From contig NZ_CP104272.1 of NCBI RefSeq assembly GCF_025244865.1, positions 1,240,001 to 1,304,000 of the forward strand: a stretch of DNA of 64,000 nt, given 5' to 3'. A program made the translations under genes and the position numbers. Every line of letters starts with the position of its first letter. Positions within the stretch are counted from its first letter, which is position 1. The notes under the pieces are model-generated. The model did not search any database, was not told the origin of the DNA, and saw only the letters and a program-made list of their open reading frames with translations. This DNA comes from Arthrobacter sp. zg-Y1110 (GTDB taxonomy: Bacteria; Actinomycetota; Actinomycetes; Actinomycetales; Micrococcaceae). Below, piece after piece: positions 1 through 8,958 of the stretch.

Positions 1-707
1 TCCGGATCGGCAAGGGGGACACCGTCATCCTGGCTTCGTCCCTGATTCCGGGCAACGAAAACGCCGTGTTCCGCGTGATCAACGGACTAATGCGCCTGGG
101 TGCCGACGTCGTACACAAGGGCAACGCGAAAATCCACGTCTCCGGGCACGCAGCCGCCGGGGAACTGCTCTACTGCTACAACATCCTGCGGCCGAAGAAC
201 GCCATGCCGGTGCACGGCGAGACCCGGCACCTCATCGCCAACGGCCGCCTGGCCGCCGCCACCGGTGTCCCGGAGCAGAACATCATCCTGGCCGACGACG
301 GCACAGTGGTCGACCTGCGCGACGGCAAGGCCCGCGTGGTCGGGGAAGTGGAATGCGGCTTCGTCTACGTGGACGGGTCCAGCGTCGGAGCGATCACCGA
401 CACCGACCTGAAGGACCGGCGGATCCTCAGCGAGGAAGGCTTCATCTCCATCATCTCCGTGGTGAACCGCAGTACCGGCACCATCGTCTCCGGCCCCGAG
501 ATCCACGCCCGCGGCTTTGCCGAGGGCGACGCGGTCTTTGACGAGATCATCCCCAAGATCAGTGCGGCCCTGGAAGAAGCGGTGCGCTCCAACACTGACC
601 ACACCACCTACCAGCTGCAGCAGGTGGTCCGGCGGGTCGTGGGTACCTGGGTCAACCGCCGGCTGCGGCGCCGTCCCATGATCGTGCCGGTGGTGGTCGA
701 GGCCTAG
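1..707 (+). CDS. rnj: Ribonuclease J, C-terminal part (5' end outside window)
   Basis: The reading frame is open from the first complete codon (position 3) to TAG at 705-707, about 234 residues of a protein family usually near 560. Visible beta-CASP/metallo-beta-lactamase motifs are VSGHA and PVHGETRHL, followed by the conserved C-terminal region. RNase J is a cytoplasmic 5'-3' exo- and endoribonuclease that processes mRNA and rRNA. In actinobacteria it commonly lies next to dapA and upstream of ftsK, as here. Identity is firm from the motifs; nothing can be said about its start or promoter. Confidence 0.93.
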   Translation, partial: RIGKGDTVILASSLIPGNENAVFRVINGLMRLGADVVHKGNAKIHVSGHAAAGELLYCYNILRPKNAMPVHGETRHLIANGRLAAATGVPEQNIILADDGTVVDLRDGKARVVGEVECGFVYVDGSSVGAITDTDLKDRRILSEEGFISIISVVNRSTGTIVSGPEIHARGFAEGDAVFDEIIPKISAALEEAVRSNTDHTTYQLQQVVRRVVGTWVNRRLRRRPMIVPVVVEA

Positions 708-790
708 TTCCCGCCGTGCTACGCGGTGGGTAAGTAGTCCCAAAGCCCCTCCCGGCCGCGTAAATTCAGGGTATCGGGGGCGGCATCGGG

Positions 791-796
791 TAGCGT
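791..796 (+). promoter_or_regulatory. -10 hexamer of leaderless ftsK
   Basis: TAGCGT ends 7 nt before ATG 804, leaving no room for a leader or ribosome binding site. Confidence 0.55.
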
Positions 797-803
797 GGCT
801 GGT

Positions 804-3695
804 ATGGCGACTCGTACTTCCCCTGCCGCACGCAGCGGTGCCTCCGGCCGGACAACGGCCCGGAGCGCCGGCGGCAGCTCAAGCAAGACATCAGGCAAGT
901 CCAGCGCGCGCGGTGGATCCGGAGGCCGGGGGACCTCCGTGTCGCGCCAGGCGCCCCCGGACCAGCTGCCGCTGCCTCTGCGCGCGGTGGAGAGCGCCTG
1001 GATGGGCATCTCCCGCATCGCCGGGGCCGGCGTCCGCAAGCTCGGCGCCGATGTATCTCCCGAGCGCGAAATCCGCCGCGACGGGACCGGATTCTTCCTG
1101 ATCCTGCTTGCCCTTGCGGTCGCCACCGTTGAGTGGTGGGCCCTGCGCGGTCCCGTTGCCGACGTGATCCACGCCGGCGCGGCCGGCACATTCGGCTGGA
1201 TGGCCGTGGTGCTGCCCTTTATGCTCACCGCCGGCGCAGTGCGCCTGTTCCGGTACCCGGAGCGGCACCGAGCCAACAGCAGGATCAGCATCGGCCTCGT
1301 GATCATGCTGCTCGCCGGCTCCGGCATAACGCACATTGCGGGCGGCCTACCCGCATTGTCCGACGGTTTCGACCGGCTCTGGGCCTCCGGCGGCATCGTC
1401 GGCTTCCTCGTCGCCGGGCCGTTGTCCGCCGCACTGACTCAATGGCCGGTGCTGGTCCTCCTTTCGCTGCTGGTGTTCGTGAGTGTCCTGATCATCACGG
1501 CCACGCCGTTCCGCCATATTCCGCTGCGCCTGCGGGCCATGTATGAACACCTCATGGGCCAGGACCTGGACCCCGATGATCCTGAAGCGCACGACCAGAG
1601 CTACCTCTACGGCACGCATAAGCCGGAAAAGGTCCGCAAGCCGCGCAAGAGCCGCCGCGAAAAGGAAGCGGAGGCCGCTGCCGCGCAGGACGGTTTCGCC
1701 GGCGACGAAGCATTTGAACGCGCGCTGCTGCAGGACGAGGAAGACGAAGCAGCAGCCGCTGCCGCGGCCGCGCCGGCAGTACCCCCGGGAGTCCGGCGTC
1801 CCACGCAGTCCGAACTGGCCACGCAGAAGATCCGCCGCAACCAGGGCCTGCCCGTTGACGGGGGCACGGACACCGCCGAGCCGCCCACCGAGGCCATCAG
1901 CACCGTCCCCGGCGCCACCGAGGTCCTGAAGCTGGCCGCCGTTCCGCCCGTAGCGCCCGTGCCGTCCCGACCGGTCCAGCCGGTCCCGCCGAACACGCCC
2001 ATCCCGCAGCGCACCGAGCAGCTGCAGCTCTCCGGCGACATCACCTATACGCTGCCGCCGTCGGACTTCCTGCCCCCGGGACCGCCGGCGAAGGAGCGCT
2101 CCGAAGCCAACGACGCCGTCGTCGCCGCACTGACGCACACGCTCGAGCAGTTCAACGTGGACGCGAAGGTCACGGGATTCTCCCGCGGCCCGACGGTCAC
2201 CCGCTACGAGATCGAACTCGGCGAAGGCACCAAGGTGGAACGCGTCACCGCGCTGTCCAAGAACATTGCCTACGCCGTGGCGAGCTCCGACGTACGCATC
2301 CTGTCGCCCATTCCGGGTAAATCCGCCATCGGCATCGAAATCCCCAACGCGGACAAGGAAGTTGTTGCCCTGGGCGATGTCCTGCGGTCCAACTCCGCAC
2401 GGAAGACCGAACACCCCATGGTCATGGGCGTCGGCAAGGACGTCGAAGGCGGCTTCGTGGTGGCCAACCTGGCCAAGATGCCCCACCTGCTGGTGGCCGG
2501 AGCCACCGGTGCCGGTAAGTCCTCCTTCGTGAACTCGATGATCACGTCCATCCTGATGCGCTCCACGCCGGACGAAGTCCGCATGGTGATGGTGGACCCC
2601 AAGCGCGTGGAACTGACCGCCTATGAAGGCGTCCCGCACCTGATCACCCCGATCATCACCAACCCGAAGAAAGCCGCGGAAGCGCTGCAGTGGGTGGTCC
2701 GCGAAATGGACACCCGCTACGACGACCTCGCGAACTTCGGCTTCAAGCACATCGACGATTTCAACAAGGCCGTCCGCAACGGCAAGGTGGTGCCCCCGGC
2801 CGGATCCAAGCGGGTCATCCGGGCCTACCCGTACCTGCTGGTGATCGTGGACGAGCTCGCCGACCTCATGATGGTCGCCCCGCGGGACGTCGAAGACTCC
2901 ATCGTGCGCATCACCCAGCTTGCCCGTGCCGCCGGCATCCACCTGGTGCTGGCCACCCAGCGGCCGTCCGTCGACGTTGTGACCGGCCTGATCAAGGCGA
3001 ACGTACCCTCCCGCATGGCGTTCGCGACCTCCTCGGTCACGGACTCCCGCGTGGTGCTGGACCAGCCCGGCGCGGAAAAACTCCTGGGCCAGGGCGATGC
3101 GCTGTTCCTGCCGATGGGATCCAACAAACCCATCCGTGTGCAGGGTGCCTGGGTTACCGAGTCCGAGATCCACCGGGTTGTTGAGCACGTCAAGGGCCAG
3201 CTGCAGGCCGTCTACCGCGAAGACGTAGCCGTCACGGCACCGAAGAAGCAGATCGACGACGACATCGGAGACGACCTCGACGTCCTGCTGCAGGCGACCG
3301 AACTGGTGGTGACCACGCAGTTCGGTTCCACCTCCATGCTCCAGCGCAAGCTGCGCGTGGGCTTCGCGAAGGCCGGCCGGCTCATGGACCTGCTGGAATC
3401 CCGCGGCGTGGTGGGACCGTCCGAAGGTTCCAAGGCCCGCGACGTGCTCGTGAAGCCGGATGACCTGGCCGCCACCCTCGCTGCCATCAGCGGCGGCGAG
3501 GCTCCGGCGCCGTCCGGGGGAGCCGGAGCCGCGGCACTGGCGGACAACGCCAATGCCAACCACGGCTTCGACCCGGCCGGGCCGGTGGACCTGGTTGCCG
3601 CGGACCTGGAGGGCAGGCCGCAGGCGAGCGACTACCACGACGACGCGGACGACCCGGACGGTTCCGAAGATGCCTGGAACCTCACCGGCCGGTGA
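804..3695 (+). CDS. ftsK: DNA translocase FtsK
   Basis: This 963-residue protein couples chromosome segregation to septation. The N-terminus is basic and Ser/Ala-rich, then come four to five hydrophobic membrane segments (about residues 85-245), a low-complexity Ala/Pro/Glu linker (about 260-420) and the RecA-like motor. Walker A GATGAGKS is at 566-573 and Walker B runs into Asp683 (VIVDELADL). The C-terminal winged-helix gamma domain, which reads KOPS-like sites, follows, then an acidic tail. I chose ATG 804 because the -10 hexamer lies 7 nt upstream; GTG 795 overlaps that hexamer and is less likely. It ends just before pgsA. Confidence 0.95.
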   Translation: MATRTSPAARSGASGRTTARSAGGSSSKTSGKSSARGGSGGRGTSVSRQAPPDQLPLPLRAVESAWMGISRIAGAGVRKLGADVSPEREIRRDGTGFFLILLALAVATVEWWALRGPVADVIHAGAAGTFGWMAVVLPFMLTAGAVRLFRYPERHRANSRISIGLVIMLLAGSGITHIAGGLPALSDGFDRLWASGGIVGFLVAGPLSAALTQWPVLVLLSLLVFVSVLIITATPFRHIPLRLRAMYEHLMGQDLDPDDPEAHDQSYLYGTHKPEKVRKPRKSRREKEAEAAAAQDGFAGDEAFERALLQDEEDEAAAAAAAAPAVPPGVRRPTQSELATQKIRRNQGLPVDGGTDTAEPPTEAISTVPGATEVLKLAAVPPVAPVPSRPVQPVPPNTPIPQRTEQLQLSGDITYTLPPSDFLPPGPPAKERSEANDAVVAALTHTLEQFNVDAKVTGFSRGPTVTRYEIELGEGTKVERVTALSKNIAYAVASSDVRILSPIPGKSAIGIEIPNADKEVVALGDVLRSNSARKTEHPMVMGVGKDVEGGFVVANLAKMPHLLVAGATGAGKSSFVNSMITSILMRSTPDEVRMVMVDPKRVELTAYEGVPHLITPIITNPKKAAEALQWVVREMDTRYDDLANFGFKHIDDFNKAVRNGKVVPPAGSKRVIRAYPYLLVIVDELADLMMVAPRDVEDSIVRITQLARAAGIHLVLATQRPSVDVVTGLIKANVPSRMAFATSSVTDSRVVLDQPGAEKLLGQGDALFLPMGSNKPIRVQGAWVTESEIHRVVEHVKGQLQAVYREDVAVTAPKKQIDDDIGDDLDVLLQATELVVTTQFGSTSMLQRKLRVGFAKAGRLMDLLESRGVVGPSEGSKARDVLVKPDDLAATLAAISGGEAPAPSGGAGAAALADNANANHGFDPAGPVDLVAADLEGRPQASDYHDDADDPDGSEDAWNLTGR

Positions 3696-3703
3696 ATCTT
3701 CGC

Positions 3704-3709
3704 TACGCT
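3704..3709 (+). promoter_or_regulatory. -10 hexamer of leaderless pgsA
   Basis: TACGCT followed by a 6-nt spacer and GTG 3716; it lies just past the ftsK stop. Confidence 0.6.
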
Positions 3710-3715
3710 GAAGGC

Positions 3716-4306
3716 GTGAGCAATTCTCCTACCGATAGGGTTCCGACCCTTAATATCGCCAATGCCCTGACGGTGGCGCGGATCCTGATGGTTCCGCTCT
3801 TTATCTGGTTCCTGGCGTCCGACGACGGCCGTGACGGCCTGTTCCGTTGGCTCGCCGTGGCAACCTTCGCCGTCGCCATCTACACCGACAAGCTCGACGG
3901 AGATATTGCCCGCAGCCGCGGGCTGATCACCGACTTCGGCAAGATTGCCGATCCGATTGCCGACAAGCTGCTGATCGGCTCCGCGCTGGTGATGCTTTCC
4001 CTGCTGGGCGAGCTGTGGTGGTGGGTCACCATCGTGATCCTCGTCCGTGAACTGGGCATCACGCTGATGCGCTTCGTCGTGATCCGGTACGGCGTTATGG
4101 CCGCCTCCCGGGGCGGCAAGCTCAAGACCGTGGTCCAGACCTTCGCCATTTTCGTGTTCCTGCTTCCGCTGACCGCTTGGCTGGGTGCCTGGGCATGGTG
4201 GATCGGCGCCGTCTTCATGGCCGCCGCGCTCGTCATCACAGTGGTCACCGGCGTCGACTACGTCCTGCAGGCCGTCAAGCTGCGCCGCGCCGGCAAGCGC
4301 GCATGA
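3716..4306 (+). CDS. pgsA: CDP-diacylglycerol--glycerol-3-phosphate 3-phosphatidyltransferase
   Basis: A 196-residue integral membrane enzyme that makes phosphatidylglycerol phosphate, the precursor of phosphatidylglycerol and cardiolipin. The CDP-alcohol phosphatidyltransferase motif D-x2-D-G-x2-A-R-x8-G-x3-D-x3-D begins at Asp58 (DKLDGDIAR) and is complete. Several hydrophobic helices follow. Start GTG 3716 is preferred over GTG 3692 because it sits 6 nt after a TACGCT hexamer and 3692 overlaps the ftsK end. Its stop overlaps the next start (ATGA), so it is co-transcribed with the CinA-type gene. Linkage to clgR matches the mycobacterial pgsA3-clgR locus. Confidence 0.93.
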   Translation: MSNSPTDRVPTLNIANALTVARILMVPLFIWFLASDDGRDGLFRWLAVATFAVAIYTDKLDGDIARSRGLITDFGKIADPIADKLLIGSALVMLSLLGELWWWVTIVILVRELGITLMRFVVIRYGVMAASRGGKLKTVVQTFAIFVFLLPLTAWLGAWAWWIGAVFMAAALVITVVTGVDYVLQAVKLRRAGKRA

Positions 4307-4791
4307 ATGACGCGCCTGCCGCCGGCCTGGCGGGCGAGGTTGTGGCCGCGGCCCGGGACGCCGGGCTGACCATCGCCACTGCCGAGTCGCTCACTGCAGG
4401 CATGCTCTGTGCCGAGCTGGGGTCAGTTCCCGGTGCTTCGGCGGTTTTGCAGGGCGGCGTGGTTGCGTATCAAAATGGAATCAAGCTGTCCGTCCTCGGG
4501 GTTCCGGCCGAGCTCCTGGCCCAAGCCGGATCCGTCGACGGGAGGGTGGCTGAGCACATGGCCGCCGGAGCGCGGCGGGTTCTTGGCGCCGACGTCGGGG
4601 TCGCCACCACCGGCGTCGCCGGACCTGAAACGCACGACGGCAAGCCGGTTGGTACCGTGTTCCTGGGGATCGCTACTTCCGAAGGGACCTCCGTCCGGGA
4701 GTTTCTGTTCGCGGGGGACCGTACGGCCATCCGAACAGCGGCCTGCAGTGAAGCACTCTCCATGCTGGCGTCAGTGCTGGAAGACCGGTAG
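4303..4791 (+). CDS. pncC: CinA C-terminal domain protein, nicotinamide-nucleotide amidase
   Basis: 162 residues, corresponding to the C-terminal amidase domain of CinA without the N-terminal MoCF domain, as is usual in actinobacteria. Family members deamidate NMN to nicotinate mononucleotide in pyridine nucleotide salvage. The diagnostic ATAESLTAG segment is at about residues 22-31 and the TTGVAGPE segment follows. The ATG overlaps the pgsA stop by 4 nt (ATGA), so translational coupling is likely. Confidence 0.9.
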   Translation: MNDAPAAGLAGEVVAAARDAGLTIATAESLTAGMLCAELGSVPGASAVLQGGVVAYQNGIKLSVLGVPAELLAQAGSVDGRVAEHMAAGARRVLGADVGVATTGVAGPETHDGKPVGTVFLGIATSEGTSVREFLFAGDRTAIRTAACSEALSMLASVLEDR

Positions 4792-4849
4792 CGGGGCGGA
4801 AATCAGGAAGCTGCGCAGGCGGGAACAAAACCGGCAGGGCGTCAGTTGT

Positions 4850-4880
4850 TAGTATCAGGAACCGCCAAGGTTCCTTTATT
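4850..4880 (+). promoter_or_regulatory. Candidate clgR promoter/operator with perfect inverted repeat
   Basis: AGGAACC (4857-4863) and GGTTCCT (4869-4875) form a perfect 7-bp inverted repeat with a 5-nt spacer. It lies right after a TAGTAT hexamer (4850-4855) and before TTTATT. It could be an operator at the clgR promoter or a short terminator for the pncC transcript; the sequence alone does not decide. Confidence 0.4.
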
Positions 4881-4943
4881 ACGATCTTTGGACAGTCTGC
4901 GGTACCGCCGCAGTCCGTACTCACAGGGAGCAGGACGATACAC

Positions 4944-5369
4944 ATGGTTAAGCAACCCGTATCCGTGAACGGCGTGATCCGCTGGCGGGATGTAGGGTTG
5001 GCGGAAGACGCACACCGGGAGCCTAAGGAGCGCAAGATGGTAGTTCTTCGTCACGAGATTGGTGATGTACTCCGCGACGTGCGCCAGCGCCAGGGCCGGA
5101 CCCTGCGCGAGGTGTCGCATAGCGCCCGCGTTTCTCTCGGCTACCTCAGCGAGGTTGAGCGCGGACAGAAGGAAGCATCATCCGAACTTCTGTCTTCAAT
5201 CTGCAGTGCCCTCGATGTGCCCCTGTCCCTGATGCTCCGAGAGGTCAGCGACCGGGTGGCAAACGCCGAAGGCGTTGCCATTCCAGACACCGTGCCATCT
5301 GAGTTTTCCCGGGAGTTCGCCCGCGAATTCCCCGAAGACCTGGCACGGGACCTGGCCCGCACATCCTAG
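4944..5369 (+). CDS. clgR: ClgR-like XRE-family transcriptional regulator
   Basis: A 141-residue regulator with an XRE helix-turn-helix: the segment [20 protein letters not shown], then VERGQKE, closely resembles ClgR, the activator of clpP/clpC proteolysis genes in actinobacteria. The C-terminus is an unusual run of charged and aromatic residues ([10 protein letters not shown]). Two starts are possible. ATG 4944 has only a weak AGGA; ATG 5037 has a perfect AAGGAG at 5025-5030, 6 nt away, and gives the family-length N-terminus (110 residues). The product from 4944 has 31 extra residues. It lies downstream of pgsA and pncC, as in mycobacteria. Confidence 0.85.
   Translation: MVKQPVSVNGVIRWRDVGLAEDAHREPKERKMVVLRHEIGDVLRDVRQRQGRTLREVSHSARVSLGYLSEVERGQKEASSELLSSICSALDVPLSLMLREVSDRVANAEGVAIPDTVPSEFSREFAREFPEDLARDLARTS
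5025..5030 (+). promoter_or_regulatory. Strong internal ribosome binding site of clgR
   Basis: AAGGAG 6 nt before ATG 5037 inside the clgR frame; it supports the shorter product as the main or an additional form. Confidence 0.5.
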
Positions 5370-5491
5370 AAACCGCACACCGCACACCGCAGCGCGTCAC
5401 GCCGGCCGAACGGAATCGGCCGTAGTGACTGTGTTGCCCCATAGACATACTCCTTGACGCTGTTGCATCAAGGCGAAGAAATCTCCAGAGG

Positions 5492-5524
5492 AAACCCCCG
5501 CAGGCGCGGTGCCTGCGGGGGTTT
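5492..5524 (+). terminator. Intrinsic terminator after clgR
   Basis: A perfect 14-bp stem, AAACCCCCGCAGGC against GCCTGCGGGGGTTT, with loop GCGGT. The A/T ends make it usable in both directions, between clgR and the convergent marR gene. Confidence 0.85.
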
Positions 5525-5571
5525 GTTCTGTCCGGGGCCTGTTCTGTCTGGGGCCTGTTCTGTCCGGGGCC
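5524..5571. repeat. Three tandem 16-bp repeats
   Basis: Unit TGTTCTGTCCGGGGCC occurs at 5524-5539, 5540-5555 (one change, CC to CT) and 5556-5571. The array fills the gap between the terminator and the stop codon of the minus-strand marR gene. Confidence 0.9.
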
Positions 5572-6113
5572 TAGCGGCCGTCCGGGCCGGGAGGTGTGTC
5601 CTCCACCTGATCCCCGGCGCGCCGGACGGAAGCATTCAGTTTGTGCAGCAGCCGGACCAGGGTATGGAGTTCCTCCGACTCCCACCCCGTCCAGGTACGT
5701 CGGAAGTGCTCCTTGCGCGCAGTGGCCGTTCCTTCCAGGCGCGCAGCACCAACCTCGGTGAGATTGATCGGCTGCGCCCGTCCGTCCTCCGGGTCCGCAT
5801 GCTTTTCCACCAGCCCCAGCGCCTGCAGCATGGCTACCTGCCGGCTCAGGGAGGGCTTGCCCACGCCGACCGCTGCTGCCAGATCCGTCAAGCGCATGGG
5901 CCCCTGCTGGTGGAGCAGGACCATCAGGCCGTAGGCCGAAGGTTCCATATCCGGGTGGACTTCGCGGGCGATCCGGTGGGAGCTGGCCCGGGCACGGCGC
6001 CACAGCACGCTGAGTTCCTGCTCAAGGTCCTCTATTGCCGTGTCCTTGTCCGGTTCGGCGCCGGAGGGAGGGTTGCCGTCGGTTAAATCGGCGGGACCGG
6101 ATGTTTCGGTCAT
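5571..6113 (-). CDS. MarR-family transcriptional regulator
   Basis: 180 residues. The winged helix-turn-helix spans about residues 60-130, with LTDLAAAVGVGKPSLSRQV as recognition region and the DPEDGRAQ wing typical of MarR proteins. The first 30 residues are acidic and probably disordered. Such regulators usually repress a nearby efflux or stress gene, but no obvious target is adjacent: the gene stands alone between clgR and DUF3046. On the minus strand, TACAAT (6124-6119) sits 5 nt before ATG, so the mRNA is probably leaderless. Ligand and target unknown. Confidence 0.85.
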   Translation of the reverse strand: MTETSGPADLTDGNPPSGAEPDKDTAIEDLEQELSVLWRRARASSHRIAREVHPDMEPSAYGLMVLLHQQGPMRLTDLAAAVGVGKPSLSRQVAMLQALGLVEKHADPEDGRAQPINLTEVGAARLEGTATARKEHFRRTWTGWESEELHTLVRLLHKLNASVRRAGDQVEDTPPGPDGR

Positions 6114-6118
6114 CCTCC

Positions 6119-6124
6119 ATTGTA
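6119..6124 (-). promoter_or_regulatory. -10 hexamer of leaderless marR gene
   Basis: Minus-strand TACAAT followed by GGAGG and ATG 6113. GGAGG directly abuts the start codon, too close to act as a normal ribosome binding site. Confidence 0.55.
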
Positions 6125-6217
6125 GGATCGCGGCCCTTCCACGGCACTGGAATACCTCGGGCTTTTGGGGCCGCGGTGCGGTTCGCTGCCGTGTTTCGTG
6201 CGTGAGAGGATTAATTG

Positions 6218-6442
6218 ATGCGTATCAGCGATTTCTGGCGGCTTATGGATGACGAGTTCGGTGCGGCCTACTCCAGGGTCCTCGCCGCGGACCTGGTGCT
6301 CGGGCAACTCGGAGGGGTCACGGCTGCACAGGCCTTGGACAAGGGCATGGAACCCAAATCCGTATGGCTGGCCGTATGCGACATCCAGGACGTTCCGCCC
6401 GAACGCCGGCTGGGCCGCGACGTCAAGCCCAAGGCAAACTAG
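6218..6442 (+). CDS. DUF3046 family protein
   Basis: A 74-residue protein beginning MRISDFWRLMDDEFG, the signature of DUF3046, a small conserved actinobacterial family of unknown function that lies directly upstream of recA in many genomes. GAGAGGA at 6203-6209 is 8 nt before ATG 6218, which is preferred over TTG 6215. No membrane segment or catalytic motif is visible. The conserved position suggests a link to recombination or SOS, but this is inference. Confidence 0.88.
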   Translation: MRISDFWRLMDDEFGAAYSRVLAADLVLGQLGGVTAAQALDKGMEPKSVWLAVCDIQDVPPERRLGRDVKPKAN

Positions 6443-6485
6443 GGCAGCCGCCGCTCCCGGCGAACGGACACGCCGGGTCCGCTGT

Positions 6486-6501
6486 TCGAATATTTGTTCG
6501 G
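6486..6501. promoter_or_regulatory. SOS box (LexA site) upstream of recA
   Basis: TCGAATATTTGTTCGG matches the actinobacterial TCGAAC-N4-GTTCGA operator with small deviations. It lies about 175 nt before the recA start, close to plausible -35/-10 elements (TTGTTC 6494-6499, 17 nt, TACACA 6517-6522). Confidence 0.8.
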
Positions 6502-6676
6502 ATAAAGATATGCTCCTACACAGGGGCCCGTCCTAGCCGATGCGGCCCGGGAATATCCACAAGACAACGAGTTATACGTTCCGGTCAGCCGTTTTGTCAG
6601 TGCCGCCGGATAGGGTCGTAGATAAGAAATGACGACCGGCCTACGGGCCGCCCACAACCACAACACGAGGTGAAGA

Positions 6677-7729
6677 ATGGCTGCTCCAGCCGACCGCGCA
6701 AAAGCCCTAGAGGCAGCGCTGGCCCAGATTGACAAGCAATACGGCAAGGGCTCGATCATGCGCCTGGGCGACGAAGTGCGCGCCCCTGCCGAAACCATTT
6801 CCACCAGCTCCGTCGCGTTGGATGTTGCGCTGGGTATCGGCGGCCTGCCGCGCGGCCGCGTGGTGGAGATCTACGGACCTGAATCTTCCGGTAAGACCAC
6901 CCTGGCGCTCCACGTTGTCGCCAACGCGCAGAAGAACGGCGGCATTGCCGCGTTCATTGACGCCGAGCACGCCCTGGACCCCATCTATGCAGCCAAGCTG
7001 GGCGTGGATACGGACTCGCTGCTCGTTTCGCAGCCGGACACCGGCGAGCAGGCCCTGGAAATCATGGACATGCTGATCGGCTCCGGCTCGGTCGACGTCG
7101 TGGTCATTGACTCCGTTGCCGCACTGGTTCCGCGTGCCGAAATCGAAGGCGACATGGGCGACAGCCACGTGGGCCTGCAGGCCCGCCTGATGAGCCAGGC
7201 GCTCCGTAAGATCGCCGGCCGCCTGAGCCACACCAATACCACCGCAATCTTCATCAACCAGCTGCGTGAAAAGATCGGCGTCTTCTTCGGTAGCCCGGAA
7301 ACCACCACCGGTGGCAAGGCGCTGAAATTCTACGCTTCGGTCCGCATCGACGTCCGCCGCATCGAGACGCTGAAGGAAGGCACCAACCCGGTTGGTAACC
7401 GTACGCGTGCCAAGATCGTCAAGAACAAGATGGCTCCGCCCTTCAAGCAGGCCGAGTTCGACATCATGTACGGCGTCGGCATTTCCCGCGAGGGCGGACT
7501 GATTGACATGGGCGTGGAACACGGTCTGGTCAAGAAGTCCGGTGCCTGGTTCACCTACGACGGTGACCAGCTGGGTCAGGGCAAGGAAAACTCGCGCAAC
7601 TTCCTGAAGGACAATCCCGATCTGGCGGACGAGCTGGAGCGCCGTATCCGTGAAAAGCTCGGAATCGGTGTTCCTGCCGCTGAGGAGCCCGCAGCACCCA
7701 AGCTGAAGGCAGTCGGAAAGGACTCCTAG
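6677..7729 (+). CDS. recA: Recombinase RecA
   Basis: 350 residues, normal family length and no intein. It forms the ATP-dependent filament on single-stranded DNA, drives strand exchange and triggers LexA self-cleavage. Walker A GPESSGKT is at 67-74; the [11 protein letters not shown]alker B strand and the L1/L2 DNA loops ([34 protein letters not shown]) are intact. GAGGTGAAGA provides a ribosome binding site before ATG 6677. It is preceded by an SOS box and followed by recX, its modulator, across a hairpin. Confidence 0.98.
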   Translation: MAAPADRAKALEAALAQIDKQYGKGSIMRLGDEVRAPAETISTSSVALDVALGIGGLPRGRVVEIYGPESSGKTTLALHVVANAQKNGGIAAFIDAEHALDPIYAAKLGVDTDSLLVSQPDTGEQALEIMDMLIGSGSVDVVVIDSVAALVPRAEIEGDMGDSHVGLQARLMSQALRKIAGRLSHTNTTAIFINQLREKIGVFFGSPETTTGGKALKFYASVRIDVRRIETLKEGTNPVGNRTRAKIVKNKMAPPFKQAEFDIMYGVGISREGGLIDMGVEHGLVKKSGAWFTYDGDQLGQGKENSRNFLKDNPDLADELERRIREKLGIGVPAAEEPAAPKLKAVGKDS

Positions 7730-7779
7730 CAGCGGCCCGCGGACCCGGGGACACCGGTCCCGGGACAGCAGGATCAGGG

Positions 7780-7805
7780 AAGCCGCTCCCGCATGGGGGC
7801 GGCTT
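7780..7805 (+). terminator. Hairpin between recA and recX
   Basis: AAGCCGCTCCC / GGGGGCGGCTT form an 11-bp stem (one G-T pair) with loop GCAT, followed by TTCC only. A weak U-tract suggests partial termination, which would lower recX relative to recA. Confidence 0.55.
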
Positions 7806-7917
7806 TCCGTCTGGTCAGCCAGGTCGGCCCGGAAAGGCGCGCTACGGCGCAGCTACTCTCCGCGGTCCGGGGGAGTGGAAGTCCGGGAGGAATAAGGGAG
7901 CAAAGTCCCTGGAGCGG

Positions 7918-8808
7918 ATGGCTATGGATACCTCGCAGGAAGAGACCCTGTCAGAGCTGAAGCGGCGGCTTGCCGAAATCAGCGCGGCCGCGTCGGCAAC
8001 CGCGCCCGCCGGCGGCGGGACCGCTCCGGGCGGCGCGAAGACACCGCGCACCGCACCCGGGCCGGTGGACGCCAAACCTGACGCTTCCAAACCTGCCCGC
8101 CGCCGGAAGCCGCCCGCAAAGACCCCCGATGCCTTCAAGGAAGACGGTTTCGGCGAGGAAGCCCCCGCCGACGAGCCCTGGGCGGAACCCGGGACAGGCG
8201 GCTCCGGGTCGAAGCGGGGCGGGAAAAAGTCCGGCCGCGGGCGGCAGGGCTGGGGGCAGCAGGATGCAGAGGCGGACCAACCGGAGGAAACTGTCCCGCT
8301 GACGCCCGAGGAAGCTTACGCCGAGGCGAAAGCCATCGTCCTGCGCCAGCTGACTGCCTCGCCCAAGAGCCGCAGACAGCTTGAAACCAAGCTTGCGGAA
8401 AAGGAAATCCCGCCGGAAGCCGCAGCTGCGGTCCTTGACCGTTTCGAAGAAGTGCAACTCGTGGATGATGCCGAGTTTGCGCGGCTGTGGGTCCGTAGCC
8501 GCTCCCAGAGCAAGTCCCTTGCCCGCGGGGCCCTGCGGCGCGAACTGACGGAAAAGGGCATTGCACCGGATCTCGCCGCCGAAGCGCTTGAACAGGTCAG
8601 CGCCGACGACGAACTCGAAGCGGCGCGCGCCTTGGCGAGGAAAAAACTCCAGGCCTCTGCCGATCTTTCCGACCGCGGCGTGCGCGACAAACAGACCCGC
8701 CGACTGGTGGGGATGCTGGCCCGGAAGGGTTATTCCCCGTCGCTCGGCTTTCGGGTAGCGGCCGAAGTAATCGGTGAAGGCCGGGATGCCAGGGGGGACT
8801 CCGTCTAA
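7918..8808 (+). CDS. recX: Regulatory protein RecX
   Basis: 296 residues from ATG 7918 (ATG 7924 is the alternative; GGAG lies at 7911-7914, a better distance for 7924). RecX caps or disassembles RecA filaments. The recognisable three-helix RecX repeats start near residue 128 (LTPEEAYAEAKAIVLRQL) and include the LVDDAEFARLWV motif. The first 125 residues are an Ala/Pro/Gly/Lys-rich, probably disordered extension, making this about twice the usual length of 150-170. It is directly downstream of recA, as usual. Confidence 0.92.
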   Translation: MAMDTSQEETLSELKRRLAEISAAASATAPAGGGTAPGGAKTPRTAPGPVDAKPDASKPARRRKPPAKTPDAFKEDGFGEEAPADEPWAEPGTGGSGSKRGGKKSGRGRQGWGQQDAEADQPEETVPLTPEEAYAEAKAIVLRQLTASPKSRRQLETKLAEKEIPPEAAAAVLDRFEEVQLVDDAEFARLWVRSRSQSKSLARGALRRELTEKGIAPDLAAEALEQVSADDELEAARALARKKLQASADLSDRGVRDKQTRRLVGMLARKGYSPSLGFRVAAEVIGEGRDARGDSV

Positions 8809-8943
8809 CCTGCGGACTGCGGGCCGGAGCCCGGCCGGCCGGCGGCGCATGGCGAAGCGGGCCTGAATGTACCCGGGCGCAGTGCGCCGAACAGGAAATA
8901 ACCGGCGCCATTAGTCGTGGTGTCAATCCGACGCGCCGTATCG

Positions 8944-8949
8944 TATGCT
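8944..8949 (+). promoter_or_regulatory. -10 hexamer of first secreted lysozyme-like gene
   Basis: TATGCT lies 9 nt before ATG 8959; the mRNA would be leaderless or have a leader of a few nucleotides. Confidence 0.45.
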
Positions 8950-8958
8950 GTGCCAACC

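Noticed and set aside
1347..3638. 763-residue open frame antisense to ftsK
   Set aside because: It mirrors ftsK codon for codon, has no recognisable domain, and long antisense frames are expected in GC-rich DNA.
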